Below, piece by piece: positions 11,311-21,992 of a stretch of DNA of 25,902 nucleotides (its first letter is position 1; each line of letters begins with the position of its first letter). The notes beneath the pieces are model-generated. The model searched no databases and was not told the origin of the DNA. It was given only the letters and a program-made list of their open reading frames with translations. The stretch comes from Phoronis australis (Eukaryota > Phoronida > Phoronidae). The DNA lies in the NCBI GenBank assembly GCA_002633005.1, contig NMRA01000505.1:291970-317871 (forward strand), written 5' to 3'. A program made the translations under genes and the position numbers.

Positions 11311-11694
11311 CCAATGAATAAAAACCTGGAGAAAAAAATCGTGGCCTTTGAAATGTGGACATTCAGACGGATGGCAAGAATCAGTTGGACAGAAAGAAAA
11401 ACCAACAAAGATATTTATAACTTGCTCAAAATTAAACCATCACTCCTAAATACAATCCAAACAAGAAAACTGAAAAACTTTGGTCACACTGAAAGGCATG
11501 ACACCATCTGCAAGAACATTCTGGAAGGAAAAACAGAAGGGATGAGAGCAAGAGGTAGACAACACAGAATGTGGCTGGACAACATCAAGGACTGGACGAA
11601 TCTATCACTGCAAGAATGTACCAGAAAGGCAAAGAGCAGAGCAGAATGGCGGGTCATTTCAAGTCGACCTCTAAGAAGATGACACCACATGATG
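11311..11694 (+). mobile_element. 5'-truncated LINE fragment inserted in the minisatellite
   Basis: A 384-bp insert splits a unit of the 41-bp array. It is flanked by ATGTAACATTGG (11299-11310) and ATGTAACAATGG (11695-11706), a 12-bp near-perfect direct repeat that looks like a target-site duplication. The right end has a short GATGATG tail after the stop codon, as seen in several LINE clades that end in a simple repeat. Part of the flanking match is also array sequence, so the duplication is likely but not proven. Confidence 0.75.
11314..11682 (+). pseudogene. LINE reverse transcriptase C-terminal fragment
   Basis: An uninterrupted 122-codon frame matches the extreme C-terminal segment of non-LTR retrotransposon ORF2-type proteins, downstream of the polymerase. 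Landmarks: FEMWTFRRMARISWTERKTN, then LKNFGHTERHD, then GRQHRMWLDNIKDWT and the tail KSRAEWRVISS. The RRM-x-ISW, FGH-x-x-R and W-L-D-I-W-x-R-A-x-W series is characteristic. The polymerase and endonuclease are absent, so it encodes no activity. The open frame suggests a fairly young insertion compared with the LINE at 6530-7228. Confidence 0.75.
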
Positions 11695-11706
11695 ATGTAA
11701 CAATGG

Positions 11707-12793
11707 AAAGATATGTGCAAGGTGTAGTGTGCTACATGTAACATTGGTGAGATATGTACAAGGTGTAGTCTCTTATATAAGTGTAGCATTTGTGAGATAT
11801 GTACAAGGTGTAGAGTGTTATATGTAAAATTGGCGAGATGTGTACAAGCTGTAGTGTGTTATATGTAAAATTGGTGAGATATGTACAAGGTGTAGCGTGT
11901 TGTAGGTAATATTGGTGAGATGTGTGCAAGGTATAGTGTGTTATATGTAACATTGGTGAGATATGTGCTAGGTGTAGTGTGTTATATGTAAAATTGGTGA
12001 GATATGTACAAGGTGTAGAGTGTTATATGTAACATTGATGAGATATATACAAGGTGTAGCGTGTTGTAGGTAATATTGGTGAGATGTGTGCAAGGTATAG
12101 TGTGTTATATGTAACATTGGTGAGATATGTGCTAGGTGTAGTGTGTTATATGTAAAATTGGTGAGATATGTACAAGGTGTAGAGTGTTATATGTAACATT
12201 GATGAGATATATACAAGGTGTAGCGTGTTGTAGGTAATATTGGTGAGATGTGTGCAAGGTATAGTGTGTTATATGTAACATTGGTGAGATATGTGCTAGG
12301 TGTAGTGTGTTATATGTAACATTGATGAGATATGTACAAGGTGTAGTGTGTTGTATGTAACATTGATGAGATATATACAAGGTGTAGCGTGTTGTATGTA
12401 AAATTGGTGAGATATGTACAAGGTGTAGTATGTTATATATACTATTGGTGAGATGTGTGTAAGGTATAGGGTGTTACATGTAACATTGGTGAGATATGTA
12501 CAAGGTTTAGTGTGTTATATGCAATATTGGTGATATGTGCAAGGTGTAGTGTTATATGTAACATTGGTGAGATATGTACAAGGTGTAGTGTGTTATATGT
12601 AACATTGGTGAGATATGTACAAGGTGTAGTGTGTTATATGTAACATTGGTGAGATATGTACAAGGTGTAGTGTGTTATATGTAACATTGGTGAGATATGT
12701 ACAAGGTGTAGTGTGTTATATGTAACATTGGTGAGATATGCACAAGGTGTAGTGTGTTATATGTAACATTGGTGAGATATGCACAAGGTGTAG
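11707..12793. repeat. 41-bp minisatellite, main part, with 164-bp higher-order units
   Basis: About 26 tandem units of 41 bp, with a core GGTGTAGTGTGTTATATGTA and a joint ACATTGGTGAGATATGTACA. Two levels of structure are visible. In the middle, the string TGTGTGCAAG recurs at 11921, 12085 and 12249, exactly 164 bp (four units) apart, with the same variant units between. At the right (about 12560-12790) the units are almost identical single 41-mers. Minus-strand open frames rich in Y-T-L-H-I-S are by-products of the repeat. Confidence 0.95.
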
Positions 12794-13115
12794 TTTATAA
12801 AAAGTGCAGTGGGAGGAGCGTCCTTTGGAGGTGGTCCAGAGAGGCAACTTCGTCAACGTGGACTGGGAAATTGTTCCAAAGGCTGTATTGTGGCATAGAG
12901 AGTAACGAACTATGATGAAGGATGCTGACCATGGAATAGGGAGAGAGGTGACGAGAAGACTCTTGTCTGTCTTTTTTAAACTATGACCAGTTTGAAGACG
13001 TAATATGGGCAAGAATTGTGTTCTCGTTGCTGCAGCGTTTTAAGTCTGTTCATTCAAATGCTTTTGTGTGGATATAATACAATGGAACAATATTAAAGTT
13101 TCTGTCTTGCTACAG
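12794..13115. other. Unassigned sequence after the minisatellite
   Basis: A minus-strand frame of about 75 non-repeat codons spans here (PILRLQTGHSLKKTDKSLL onward), but its last part is array sequence and I recognise no family. It may be a fragment of another element. No splice sites were convincing. Confidence 0.35.
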
Positions 13116-13256
13116 TGGAATTTTGTTTTGGGAAGGTATGACGAATGTCACGGTTGCGGTCTACTGAAACCACAGAGTTGGCTAGCAGGAGCAAGTATCA
13201 GAATAACGTCTGACGCAAAATTCACGATTTTGAACATATTCGACAAGAAAGGATAG
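13116..13256 (+). pseudogene. Possible NRF-domain-like exon fragment (first copy)
   Basis: After an AG (13114-13115) the + frame reads WNFVLGRYDECHGCG and stays open to a TAG at about 13254. The G-x-YDEC core resembles the N-terminal NRF domain of nose-resistant-to-fluoxetine (nrf-6-like) membrane acyltransferases, where a leucine/glycine/asparagine stretch precedes (Y/F)DEC. No transmembrane or acyltransferase part is nearby. A related string occurs again 340 bp downstream. Chance is possible, since the match rests on about twelve residues. Confidence 0.22.
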
Positions 13257-13457
13257 GTGTTTCACAAGAGATGAATAAAATATACAATGAAGCGGAATTG
13301 GTGCGGCAGGAATGGTTAAGAGACCAGTGTTATCGTCAAACTTGTGTCACTTTTCCGTTTTTGGATACAGAATACTTGCGTCACCTCAAACCTGTTAATC
13401 AGGATTTCCCGTGGAACTATACACTAGTTTTGGTGTACCTGAGTCAAGACAGGTTAT

Positions 13458-13499
13458 TTCTTTAAGTTTTTGGGAGATTTTGACGAGTGTTACCTCTAG
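13458..13499 (+). pseudogene. Possible NRF-domain-like fragment (second copy)
   Basis: The + frame reads FFKFLGDFDECYL and then stops at TAG (13497-13499). The LGDFDEC core is closer to the family motif than the first copy, and the nucleotide context (TTTTGGGA, then GACGA-TGT) is shared with 13130-13150. This suggests an old tandem duplication of one exon, followed by decay. Confidence 0.2.
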
Positions 13500-13745
13500 G
13501 GTAACCAAGAGTTTTGCCCCCGGAAGCAGATGTCAAGCCAATAAGTCAAGCACCCGAAATAACTGCAACGTAAAACAGTTTTGGGTAAAGAATATCGTCT
13601 GAAGGAAGTTTTACAATTTTTGACTATATTTTGACCCATTCTGAATATCTCTGACTTAGAATAACAGGTGGTTTTCACTAGATAAATGGTATTAATACCA
13701 AAGAGGAAACGACATGATGAGCATATTTCGACAATGTCGGAAATG

Positions 13746-13871
13746 TTTTTGAACATTAAGTGTCACTTTCCGTACTTGGAAGGGAAATAAACCATGCAAA
13801 GGTGCCACGTTTTGAACATTAAGTGTGAGTCTCCGTACTTTGAAGTGAAATACACCACGCAAAGGTGCCAC
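13746..13871. repeat. 63-bp tandem duplication
   Basis: Two 63-bp units (13746-13808 and 13809-13871) each start TTTTGAACATTAAGTGT-like and end CAAAGGTGCCAC. A third unit begins (GTTTTG) and diverges. A minus-strand frame at 13692-14003 reads through both as two 21-residue repeats containing NVAPL and LTLNVQ. No family is recognised, and the frame may be open by chance because 63 is a multiple of three. Confidence 0.85.
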
Positions 13872-15087
13872 GTTTTGCTTAACAAATGTTGAAATGGCCA
13901 CCCTTACTTGAAGGATATTTCTTCGACCTTCGGGAGAGCCAAACGATGGATGGTATAAATTACGTGAAAGTGAACACTGTTTACTCGGGTGCGTTCCGTA
14001 CACGTGTAACTCATGACACCCGCGAAAATTTCACGCAAAACGACGTGTTATACATGTAGAAGTGAAAGGCGAGTGGTTGGCATATTAGGGACCTTGCCAG
14101 CCTACATAGCAAAAATATTCCAAGTGCTTGGAGCCGAGTGCACTGAGTCCATTCAACGATGTTCTAATGTACATGAGGGATGAAATGCTCCACGTTCAAG
14201 GACAGTACTAAAATAACAAATTGATTAACACATTCAATATGACAGAGTTTCCACTTTTATTGATCTTCTTCTTGATCTTCACCTAACTGAATGCATAAAT
14301 CAATGAACAGCAAAGACCTTATTTAAAATTTTGTAGTTTTTACTTATTATATATGCGTTAGTCTTCAGTTAGTACGCTCTTAGGTAACATTTGCCTGTCG
14401 TCATATAAGATTAGTTCCACTTCGTTTCAAATATATCTTATAGCCAATCATGTGTTGCGGTTGGCACGGACGTGATCTGGCAAAGGCATGCAGTTGAGGT
14501 GATGGTTCCTGAAGTGCCCTTGTCCTTATCTGGTTTTTAATAAAAAAGTACATTCTTTCCATAGCAAAACAAATTCAAAGTATGCGCCGCACATATTTCA
14601 ACAACTCCATGCTGTGCACTGGGAAACGCTTTCTTTAATGAGCTTAAATATAAGCATCGACAGGTACATTAACCTGACATTTTGTCAGTAAATTTTTAAA
14701 ACATGATTTCTCATTATTTTACGTTATCACGTGACTATCAGTGCGATCAACCAACGTCCAGGAAAATATCAAAGCTGCGTCTTTTAAAAATAACTGTAGA
14801 CGTTCTAAGAATCCCCAAGTTAGTAGTGTCCGTTTTAATTTAATTGAATTTTGCTTTAGACAGCGACTTGGGTTACTTGCGGCAGCTGAATACATAATAC
14901 GTCATGTAACAATTACATTTCAGATATATGGATGGACTGATTGCGCGGACTACCGGCAAGACGAGTATTTTGGCACATTTATAGGCTATTCGTTCAACAA
15001 AAGCTCTAATTGGAATAATATGTAGTGATCGCAACTATAACGACAGTAGTGGTTTCACAAGATGCGTAGTTTCTAGACAGTGGGAAG
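13872..15087. other. Non-coding stretch before the receptor exon
   Basis: No gene, repeat array or element recognised. The last few hundred bases should hold the 5' untranslated region and promoter of the receptor-like gene, but I see no clear TATA box or initiator at a convincing place. Confidence 0.45.
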
Positions 15088-15660
15088 ATGACATGTGTCG
15101 GTCTATTACTACTCGTGCTCAGATATTGTGAGATGGCGGATGTCAACAGACATAATTCCAAACTGAAAACTGGACATTACGACAACGAGGGACATGGTGC
15201 CCTGCGTAATACGAGTTTCTATGGCAACCAAGAGAGTGGACAAGATATAGGACAATCAATATACGTAGTGCGCAACTTAAATAGGAGACTGCTTTCGACA
15301 AATACTACTGTCAAAATGTCAAACCCACTAATCATTGATTTCTTCAAGGAAACCGTACACAGAAACCAAAATCAGACGTCCGTGGGACTTGTGTCAAAAA
15401 ATAATCATGGAATTACAACACAAGATTCCTCGTTCCTGAATCGTTCACAGGAAGCGAAAACAATTAGTGGACATCTGACTGCGAATAAATCTAAGTCACA
15501 AAAAAGGCTTTACGTTGGTGGCTTGTTCGAGCTCTCTGACACTGTTCTGGCACAGGAGGGTCATGCGCAACTGATGGCTGCCGAGCTTGCTATACGTCAT
15601 ATCAATGAAAGAAAATATTTGCCTGGGTACATGTTGCACATGTTTCATAACGACACAAAG
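15088..15660 (+). CDS. GABA-B-receptor-like protein, first coding exon
   Basis: 191 codons end at a strong splice donor (AAG|GTATGT at 15661). Residues 1-15 (MTCVGLLLLVLRYCE) look like a signal peptide. Residues 16-138 are a polar, low-conservation linker with potential N-glycosylation sites at N41, N72, N95 and N118. From residue 139, KRLYVGGLFELSD is the first strand of a class C GPCR ligand-binding (Venus flytrap) domain. AAELAIRHINERKYLPGY and the closing HNDTK match the same region of metabotropic GABA-B receptors, where an intron also follows the equivalent lysine. Such receptors bind a small ligand outside the cell and signal through G proteins. An in-frame TAG at 15067-15069 makes ATG 15088 the first start. 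The exon ends in phase 0. No later exon of the receptor is found in the window. The ligand is unknown; an orphan GABA-B-like receptor is equally possible. Confidence 0.75.
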
Positions 15661-15779
15661 GTATGTTGAACTCCTGACACAATCTGCACAAACATGTTGG
15701 TTACGATAGTAAATTGGTTTTATTTTAAATTACTCCCTTCGTCACCTCTACCAACGTCATGGGTTAGCATTACTGTATA

Positions 15780-16442
15780 TATACCCACACCAAAAGATCA
15801 TGTTTGCCGCTAGCTTGCAGCAAACATGCCGCAAGCTTGCAGCAAACATGCCGCAAGCTTGCGGCAAACAATTTTGTTTGCAGCAAACCAGCCGCAAAGT
15901 TTGCAGGAGTTTGCCGCTACCCGCAACTCAGCCGCACACATTGCCGCAAGCTTGCTGCTAACACTGAAGTTTGCAGGAATGTTGCGGCAAACTTGGTGAT
16001 TGAAAAAGTGTTTGCGGGAAAGTTACAGAAAACTTTATTGTTGAAAAGTGTTTGCGGGAAAGTTGCAGGAAACTTTATTGGTGAAGAAGTGTTTGCGGGA
16101 AAGTTGCAGGAAACTTTATTGGTGAAAAAATGTNTACCCATACCAAAAGACCATTTTTGCCGTAAGCTTGCAGCAAACATGACGCAAGCTTGCGGCAAAC
16201 AATTTTGTTTGCAGCAAACCAGCCGCAAAGTTTGCAGGAGTTTGCCGCTACCCGCAACTCAGCCGCACACATTGCCGCAACCTTGCTGCAAACACTGAAG
16301 TTCGCAGGAATGTTGCGGCAAAACTTGGTCATTGAANGCAGGAAACTTTATTGGTGAAAAAGTGTTTGCGGGAAAGTTACAGGAAACTTTATTGGTGAAA
16401 AAGTGTTTGCGGGAAAGTTGCAGGAAACTTTATTGGTGAAAA
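15780..16442. repeat. Duplicated GCAAAC/GTTTGC-rich block with 41-bp subrepeats and two Ns
   Basis: Two large direct copies, 15780-16130 and 16135-16442. Each starts ATACCCA-ACCAAAAGA and continues with many TTGCAGCAAAC, CCGCAAGCTTGCGGC and GTTTGC motifs, so the strand can fold on itself repeatedly. Each then ends in about 41-bp tandem units (GTGTTTGCGGGAAAGTT, then GGAAACTTTATTGGTGAAAA). Copy 1 has an extra 22-bp step. The N at 16134 is at the junction of the two copies; the N at 16337 is where the second copy meets its tandem tail. Open frames here are by-products of the repeat. Confidence 0.9.
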
Positions 16443-17097
16443 GTGTTCTCAAGAATAGGTGAAAAAGTGCATGCACAAAATTTGCCGTAAACTTCAATGT
16501 TTACAGTGTTAGCATTAATATTGTGACAATGTTAGAAATTGTGGAATTGTTTTTTATTTTCTAAATTCCAAAGAAACCTCAAATCCAGAAGCTAAGCAGG
16601 GCAGTTACTTATTTTAGATTACTTACCTAAATGTGACCTATGGTTGGGTAAGTTACATTGTTAAAAACAGCAAATGCTCAAAGATGACCAAATGCGACCT
16701 AAAACACTAGAGAAGATAACTGCATCTGTATGTTCTTTGTTTTTTATTCAGTCACTATACTTAACAAGTTTTCATTTTCCTTTCTTACTGCTGTCAAAGT
16801 CAGTACAGCAAAATATTAAATGCAATTGCTTTAAAACAACAAAGGCAGTGTTACCTGCATGTTGTGTAAACAAGCACAATAAATATCAATACAAACCATA
16901 CACAAATATATGATCCAGTGTTACCAAATGTGCAAGTATTAGCATTTAGAGCAATTTGTACTTTTCCAACATTTGAAATTATCTCATAATCAGGTGGTAG
17001 CTGCCAGTCTGCAGCTGCAGTAAAATTTTGTCTATTTCGGACAAAAATAATTGCCAAAAATTACTCATTTTGATTTTTCAAGGACATTTAGCATCAA
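16443..17097. other. Non-coding AT-rich stretch
   Basis: No exon or element recognised. This is where base composition turns CpG-poor. Confidence 0.5.
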
Positions 17098-17240
17098 CAG
17101 AAGGTCTGGCTGTGTGTCCTGGCTGTTATTTGTTATATTAGAGACATCAGCAGAAGGTCTGGCTGTGTGTCCTGGCTGTTATTTGTTATATTAGAGACAT
17201 CAACAGAAGGTCTGACTGTGTGTCCTGGCTGTTATATGTT
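17098..17240. repeat. 53-bp tandem repeat, about 2.6 copies
   Basis: AGAAGGTCTGGCTGTGTGTC followed by CTGGCTGTTAT recurs with its AAGG starts at 17101, 17154 and 17207. The first two units are almost identical; the third is partial. Confidence 0.9.
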
Positions 17241-20200
17241 TGCTGTACTATATTTGTATTGGCTTACTTAACAGTGAACTGGTCCTAAAGGGATGAGGAA
17301 TACTTAATGAGAGTCTGTTGAAAAATTAACACATGACATTTTACCTCATAGAAAATTACTAAAGCATGGTTAAGTTGAATATCTGTCCAGAAAGCTTATC
17401 ACGAACCAGAGCGGATAAATTATTGTGGGTTAGTCCCAATGGTAATATAGACTATCTCTGTTCATGAACTGGCAAGTGTTAGCTTTGGAATGGTTTTTCC
17501 ATATTGCCTTCTTTCTAAAAATAGGTGTTCTACTCAGTCAAGTCAAGGGAGTAAATTTGAGTTAGGGTACTGTACTTGGAAGGATGTAGACCAATAGAAT
17601 GGAAAGCTGTGTTCAATATAGACACAGCTGGATATCCTACTGTTGACTGTCAGCCATGTTTTAACCATGAGGGTTCTGATTGAACTTGAAATCCCTGGAC
17701 ATGGATGTCATAGCAACATAATCTACTTAGTTACCTGGATACACTTTCCCCACACTATAGTGACGTAGTGGACATTATCTGGCTAATAATTGGCCATTTC
17801 ATTCATGGCTAATTTATTGTTAATTTGTGAGTTTTCCGCCTACCCATATAACAGTTGGTTTGTTCTCTTTGTAGTTCCTTCTAATTTCATGAATTAAGAA
17901 ATTCTACATGGCGGTGACACTTAAGTATTATTGGAGGAGCCTGTCATATTGTGTATAGTCTGTGTGGCTGATCACCTTCAACTTGTGGAATACCTAGTAT
18001 GTTCTGTATGAGTTGAGGCCAGCACCTCTTGGTGAGATGACTGACAAACAAAGAGTGAATGACATTGGCTGGCTATTGGTCAACCTGGACAGATTACTGA
18101 CATCTGATTGGTGGAGAGTAGTACTGCAGTGTAATAAGCTGCAGGGCTTGCATTTTATCTCAAGTTGTTGATCAGTTAGTAGTGTGTGTGAATAGAGATG
18201 AGTGGCTGTGTGCATTCACCTGGCAGGAGGCAAACTCCAGGATCATTTCACCAAGTGCACAGTGTCATCCCTTAGGACAGACTCTGGAATATTTCCATCT
18301 GTGCTCATTGAGGAACCAGTCAATAGAGTGTCAATGTGACATGGAGTGGCAACTGTTGGAAGTGTTAGGCTGTGTGTTGTGTATGCATAATGCAGGCTTG
18401 TTGCACCAGTGTTGAGTAAGGGCACATTCCACAATGTGCATGACAATCATAGTTTCGTCACTTGACCCATGGAATGGGTGTATATTACCACTCTGAACTG
18501 ACTGCTTACCTTCAGTTGAGTGCACCCCAGCACACAGGTGTGAGTGAACTAGTGAATCTGCTGTGAAGTGTTTTGTGGTGATGTTGAGCAAACCACCTGT
18601 CAGTTTTATCACTGATTTCTATGTTTGTGGTTGACAGTGAGCAGGTAAATAAACTGATGAGTTACTTGCTAAACGCAGAACAGTGTTTCCCCGCTGTCTA
18701 TGCTAGTTTCCCTGCTGTCTATACTAGTTTCCCTGCTGTCTATGCTAGTTGACTGAGAGGGGAATAGTTTTCATAGCTCGCCATCATTTGTCAATAAAAA
18801 CCACTAGATGTATTATACAGGATGCTGGCATACTAAGCGTTTCGATTTCAAACAGATGTCTGTGCTCTTTTTGACTTTGGCTTAGTTGGGGCATGATACC
18901 AGTTTCACTTTTTGGCTCATTTCCACTATGTGTCACAGTTGCAAATAACAATGTTATTGAGGAGTGTCTGTTGTGTGTGGGATCCAGCCATTTGACAACC
19001 CAGGTGTTTCATTATAAGTGACCTAGGTCATGTTTCCAAGCCAGTTGGAGTAGGGCATCAAACATTGAAGTCCCTTGAATACACCTGGGTGTCGCCATTG
19101 TTACCTGCTCTGTGCCTGTAAAATAGGATAATCCTGTGAGAGCTTAGATTAACTGGAGTATGTGTGAACTATTTACCTATTGGGGGGTGGGGGTTGCGTT
19201 GCACCTGTGTGTGTGTGGGGGGGGGGGTTCGAAATGCAGTACTACTGTTTAGGACTGGGCTCTGATAGATAAGTTTCTCGTAGGAATGGAGTTTGTTGTT
19301 GGATTCAACCCAGATTTGAAGACTTGTTTCAACACAAGCTCTGCACTTCGATAGATGTTTGATAGTTGATATTGACTGTATTGGCAGCCATGTGTTAGTT
19401 ACCGCCCATGTTGTGTGCTTATACATCCATATGTTGTTGTTGATTGAGAAACACAGGACAAACATTGCACACAATGATGCCAGTCTACAACTCTTCAACC
19501 TTCTGTTCTCTGTTTTCTCTGCCTTTCTCCTCCTGTGTAACAGTTGGCCAACCCATTCACACACATGCCTTCCAGGTAACAGGTGTCAACAAGCTCCATA
19601 ATGCCCTTTCAATAAATTTTCAATTAATTTTCATTTGCCCAGCCAAGTGTTCTTGTTAGTTAATCCTCTTTTGTTGTGGATAAGGTTGTCCATGGATTGG
19701 TGATTTAGAGAGTAGACTATCAATCATAAGGAAAGATCTCCACTATAATGAGATAGGCATGGCCATAAACTGACTTTTAAAGAATAGTGAAGTGTGTTGT
19801 GTGTGAAAGACCCCTTTGGTTAAAACTGACTGTAGTGGATACCAGTGAAGTGTATTATTGTTTGTGAAAGACCTACTTGGTCAAAAGCTCACCTCTGTTG
19901 AGGTTCTCTACTTATTTCACAAATGATAATTGACATATTTTCAAAGGCTGGTTACTTTAGTGTACATAATGGAAATTGTAACTAAAGTTGTTTTATGATA
20001 GCTGCACAGTACAAACATGATGCGCCTTATAGACTAAAGTTTTCTTTATCTTTTATCTTTTTGTGGAGAAATTTGACAGAAGAGAATTTCCCTTGTCAGC
20101 CATATTGTGCGGTCAGTAAGTGGAAAATTAACTATTACAAAACCAATGAATTTCCAGTATAGTAATAAATAAGTTCAAATGGTTTCTTTTGTGGGTAAAT

Positions 20201-20990
20201 CACTTTTGACTAGGTGTAAAAATCTATTTTCTGGTATCTAGGTCACAGAAGATGTTGTGAAATGGTTTCTTTCTGTTTTCATCATTTTATCCAATGCTGT
20301 TGCTTTATCCCATTAAATTCTTGCTCCATCCTCTGCTGTGTCTCTCCAGGATATTCTCGTCACTCTGGGGGTATTCTGGAGTGGATAATGAAAGCCCTCA
20401 TTAGGCCAGGCTGTGGAGGAATAAAAAAGTGGATTCACATATCACATGACAGGCACTGGTCGGAGGTGGTGCCACACTGTCTGTGCGCTAATTGTGTTTA
20501 GAAAAATGTAACTGTTGCAGGCTTCCTGCTCAAATATTTGACAGTGCTCTTGGCTGTTGTTTTATGGGCGAGAACAAGGGTGGGTGTGATGAATTAGATC
20601 AGGAATTCATGTGGTTAGCTGTAAGTATATCTGTAGGCTTCATCTGTCATAGTATTTTGCGGTATGGTCGAGTAGTTCTGGATCAATATCCTTACTATCT
20701 TTCTCATTGGTATTTGTTTTGTAGCTCAGCGCTGCCTGCAGGAGTTGCGTAGAAAAGATGGCATTTGTATGTATGTTTGATGGTGAGCTATGCTTGTGCT
20801 GAGGTGTGAATTATGTACACTTGGGATGAAGTGGGGTTTCAACTGAAAGTGAAACCCAGACCAATGACTTGAAATGAGAAACAGTTGCACTGTGCAGCAT
20901 GTTAGCAGGGACTGCTATAAAAATAGTAACATTTAATTTAGGACATCCATCTAAACTTGCAGTGACTGAACAAGCTTTTGGTGTGACTGA
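17241..20990. other. Non-coding, CpG-poor region; no supported exon
   Basis: TG-rich sequence with one CpG in 18001-18600. It contains a three-copy 21-bp repeat (about 18688-18756, CTGCTGTCTATGCTAGTTTCC) and a GT/poly-G run at about 19177-19227. If the polycystin-like gene starts to the left, earlier exons should lie here, but I could not identify any. Two splice-bounded candidates, 20521-20620 and 20725-20770, are discussed as rejected. Confidence 0.45.
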
Positions 20991-21085
20991 GTGTATGGCC
21001 CTGGACCATGTATTGATCCTGGGGTGTTAGCCATCTGTTGCCACACACTTTGCTCAAGTTCTTTTTTTCTCTCTGTTCACTACAG

Positions 21086-21284
21086 ATATGGCAAAGTGTT
21101 TGGTAGTGGGAGCAAGTTACTGGCTTACCAACTCCAGAGGGATGGGCGGCGAGTCAAGACACAGGTACGGCTTCTGGCCACACAGATGAACCACCTGGAC
21201 AGAAGTGAGGCTGACCTTGATGTGCGTCGTCTACTCAGGAAGGCGCTGATAACTAGTCTGGCTGCTTTCCCGTACAGAGATGAG
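21086..21284 (+). CDS. Polycystin-1-like protein, internal exon (post-REJ region)
   Basis: The acceptor is CTCTCTGTTCACTACAG|A and the donor GAG|GTATGG. The exon takes two bases from an upstream exon (it starts with the last base of a codon) and then encodes 66 residues from YGKVFGSGSKLLAYQLQRDG to AAFPYRDE, ending in phase 0. The spaced segments LLAYQLQRDG, VRLLATQMN and LRKALITSLAAF correspond to the helical stretch that follows the REJ module and precedes the GAIN/GPS region in polycystin-1 proteins. Those proteins are large eleven-pass membrane proteins that act in sensing at cilia and cell junctions. The preceding thousands of residues (PKD repeats, REJ) are not seen in the window. Confidence 0.75.
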
Positions 21285-21802
21285 GTATGGAGGCTTGGAG
21301 GAGCGAATTTGCATTAACATTGACTGGCAACTACCAGAAGCACTGCCTTGTCTGTGTGTAGTGGAGCAGAAAGGTAGTCAAGCTTATCAAAATCCTTAGT
21401 AACCATAGTGAAAAAGAGTGCTGACCAACCCTTGTTGAAAGTCAAATTGGCAATTGTCTTGCGAATTTTATCTACAACAAATACTAAGTTGATAAAGTTG
21501 CATCTGCGCTAGAGATCTGTGTTCGTGCTTACTGAGAAGATCAGGGAATCACGTGACTGGTTGTTGATTAATGGTCAGATTTTTTGTTTGAAAGTGCTGT
21601 TTTTTTTCATATTAAATGTTGTAACATACTTATATGGGTTAATACCTATGTTTCTCTCAACATCCACCCACCCCCCAAATTAAGAACTGTTTTATTTAAC
21701 TGTGACCCCCAAATTCAAAATATGGTTGAGACTTCCTAAAAGTTTGAGTTTCTTGGTGAATGTCCGTCGATAGAGTTCTACCTGACAATATATGGTACTC
21801 AC

Positions 21803-21992
21803 CTGGGCTGGGTTGCATAAAGCTTCAAAACCCATCCGCTGGATAAGTTTGTTGCATGACGTCAGGTGCAGTGTCCACTGGATAAGTTTGTTGCATGACG
21901 TCGGGTGCAGTGTTCAACAATAACAACATGACGTGTGATATTGCGACATCATTGTTCCTATACACGTATAACTTTTATGCAACTGGGCCCTG
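21803..21992. mobile_element. MITE-like element with 23-bp imperfect inverted ends
   Basis: The left end 21803-21825 and the inverse of the right end 21970-21992 match at 17 of 23 positions, with the core GTTGCATAAA conserved exactly. The 190-bp interior has a 39-bp direct duplication (GGATAAGTTTGTTGCATGAC at 21841 and 21880) and no coding frame. GGTACTCACCTG occurs across the left boundary (21794-21805) and again at 22008-22019, but too far from the right end to be a clean target duplication. Superfamily not assigned. Confidence 0.5.

Noticed and set aside
11732-12380. Minus-strand frames rich in TYLTNVTYNTLHLVHIS
   Set aside because: Pure translations of the 41-bp minisatellite.
14741-15025. 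94-codon + frame just before the receptor exon
   Set aside because: No family resemblance and no splice connection; an in-frame TAG at 15067 separates the receptor ORF from upstream sequence, and the frame is likely chance in untranslated or promoter DNA.
15804-16332. Cysteine/alanine-rich open frames on both strands in the GCAAAC block
   Set aside because: They are low-complexity translations of the repeat motifs, run through the Ns, and have no start context or family match.
18182-18612. Overlapping frames on both strands in a CpG-poor region
   Set aside because: Open on both strands with no splice sites, no domain pattern and no similarity to either flanking gene; best explained by base composition.
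19177-19227. Poly-G/GT run as a G-quadruplex or promoter element
   Set aside because: A single long G run with GT repeats is a simple low-complexity tract; there is no evidence of regulatory function.
20521-20620. Splice-bounded 100-bp frame (TTGCAG acceptor, GTAAGT donor) upstream of the polycystin exons
   Set aside because: Good splice sites, but the only open frame (ending GENKGGCDELDQEFMWLA) does not resemble the expected polycystin sequence and ends in phase 0, whereas exon 21086 needs two carried bases.
20725-20770. 46-bp candidate exon (TTTTGTAG acceptor, GTATGT donor) encoding QRCLQELRRKDGIC
   Set aside because: Its right-hand phase would fit exon 21086, but its left-hand phase does not fit 20521-20620. 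It has no family similarity, and so short a frame is easily open by chance.
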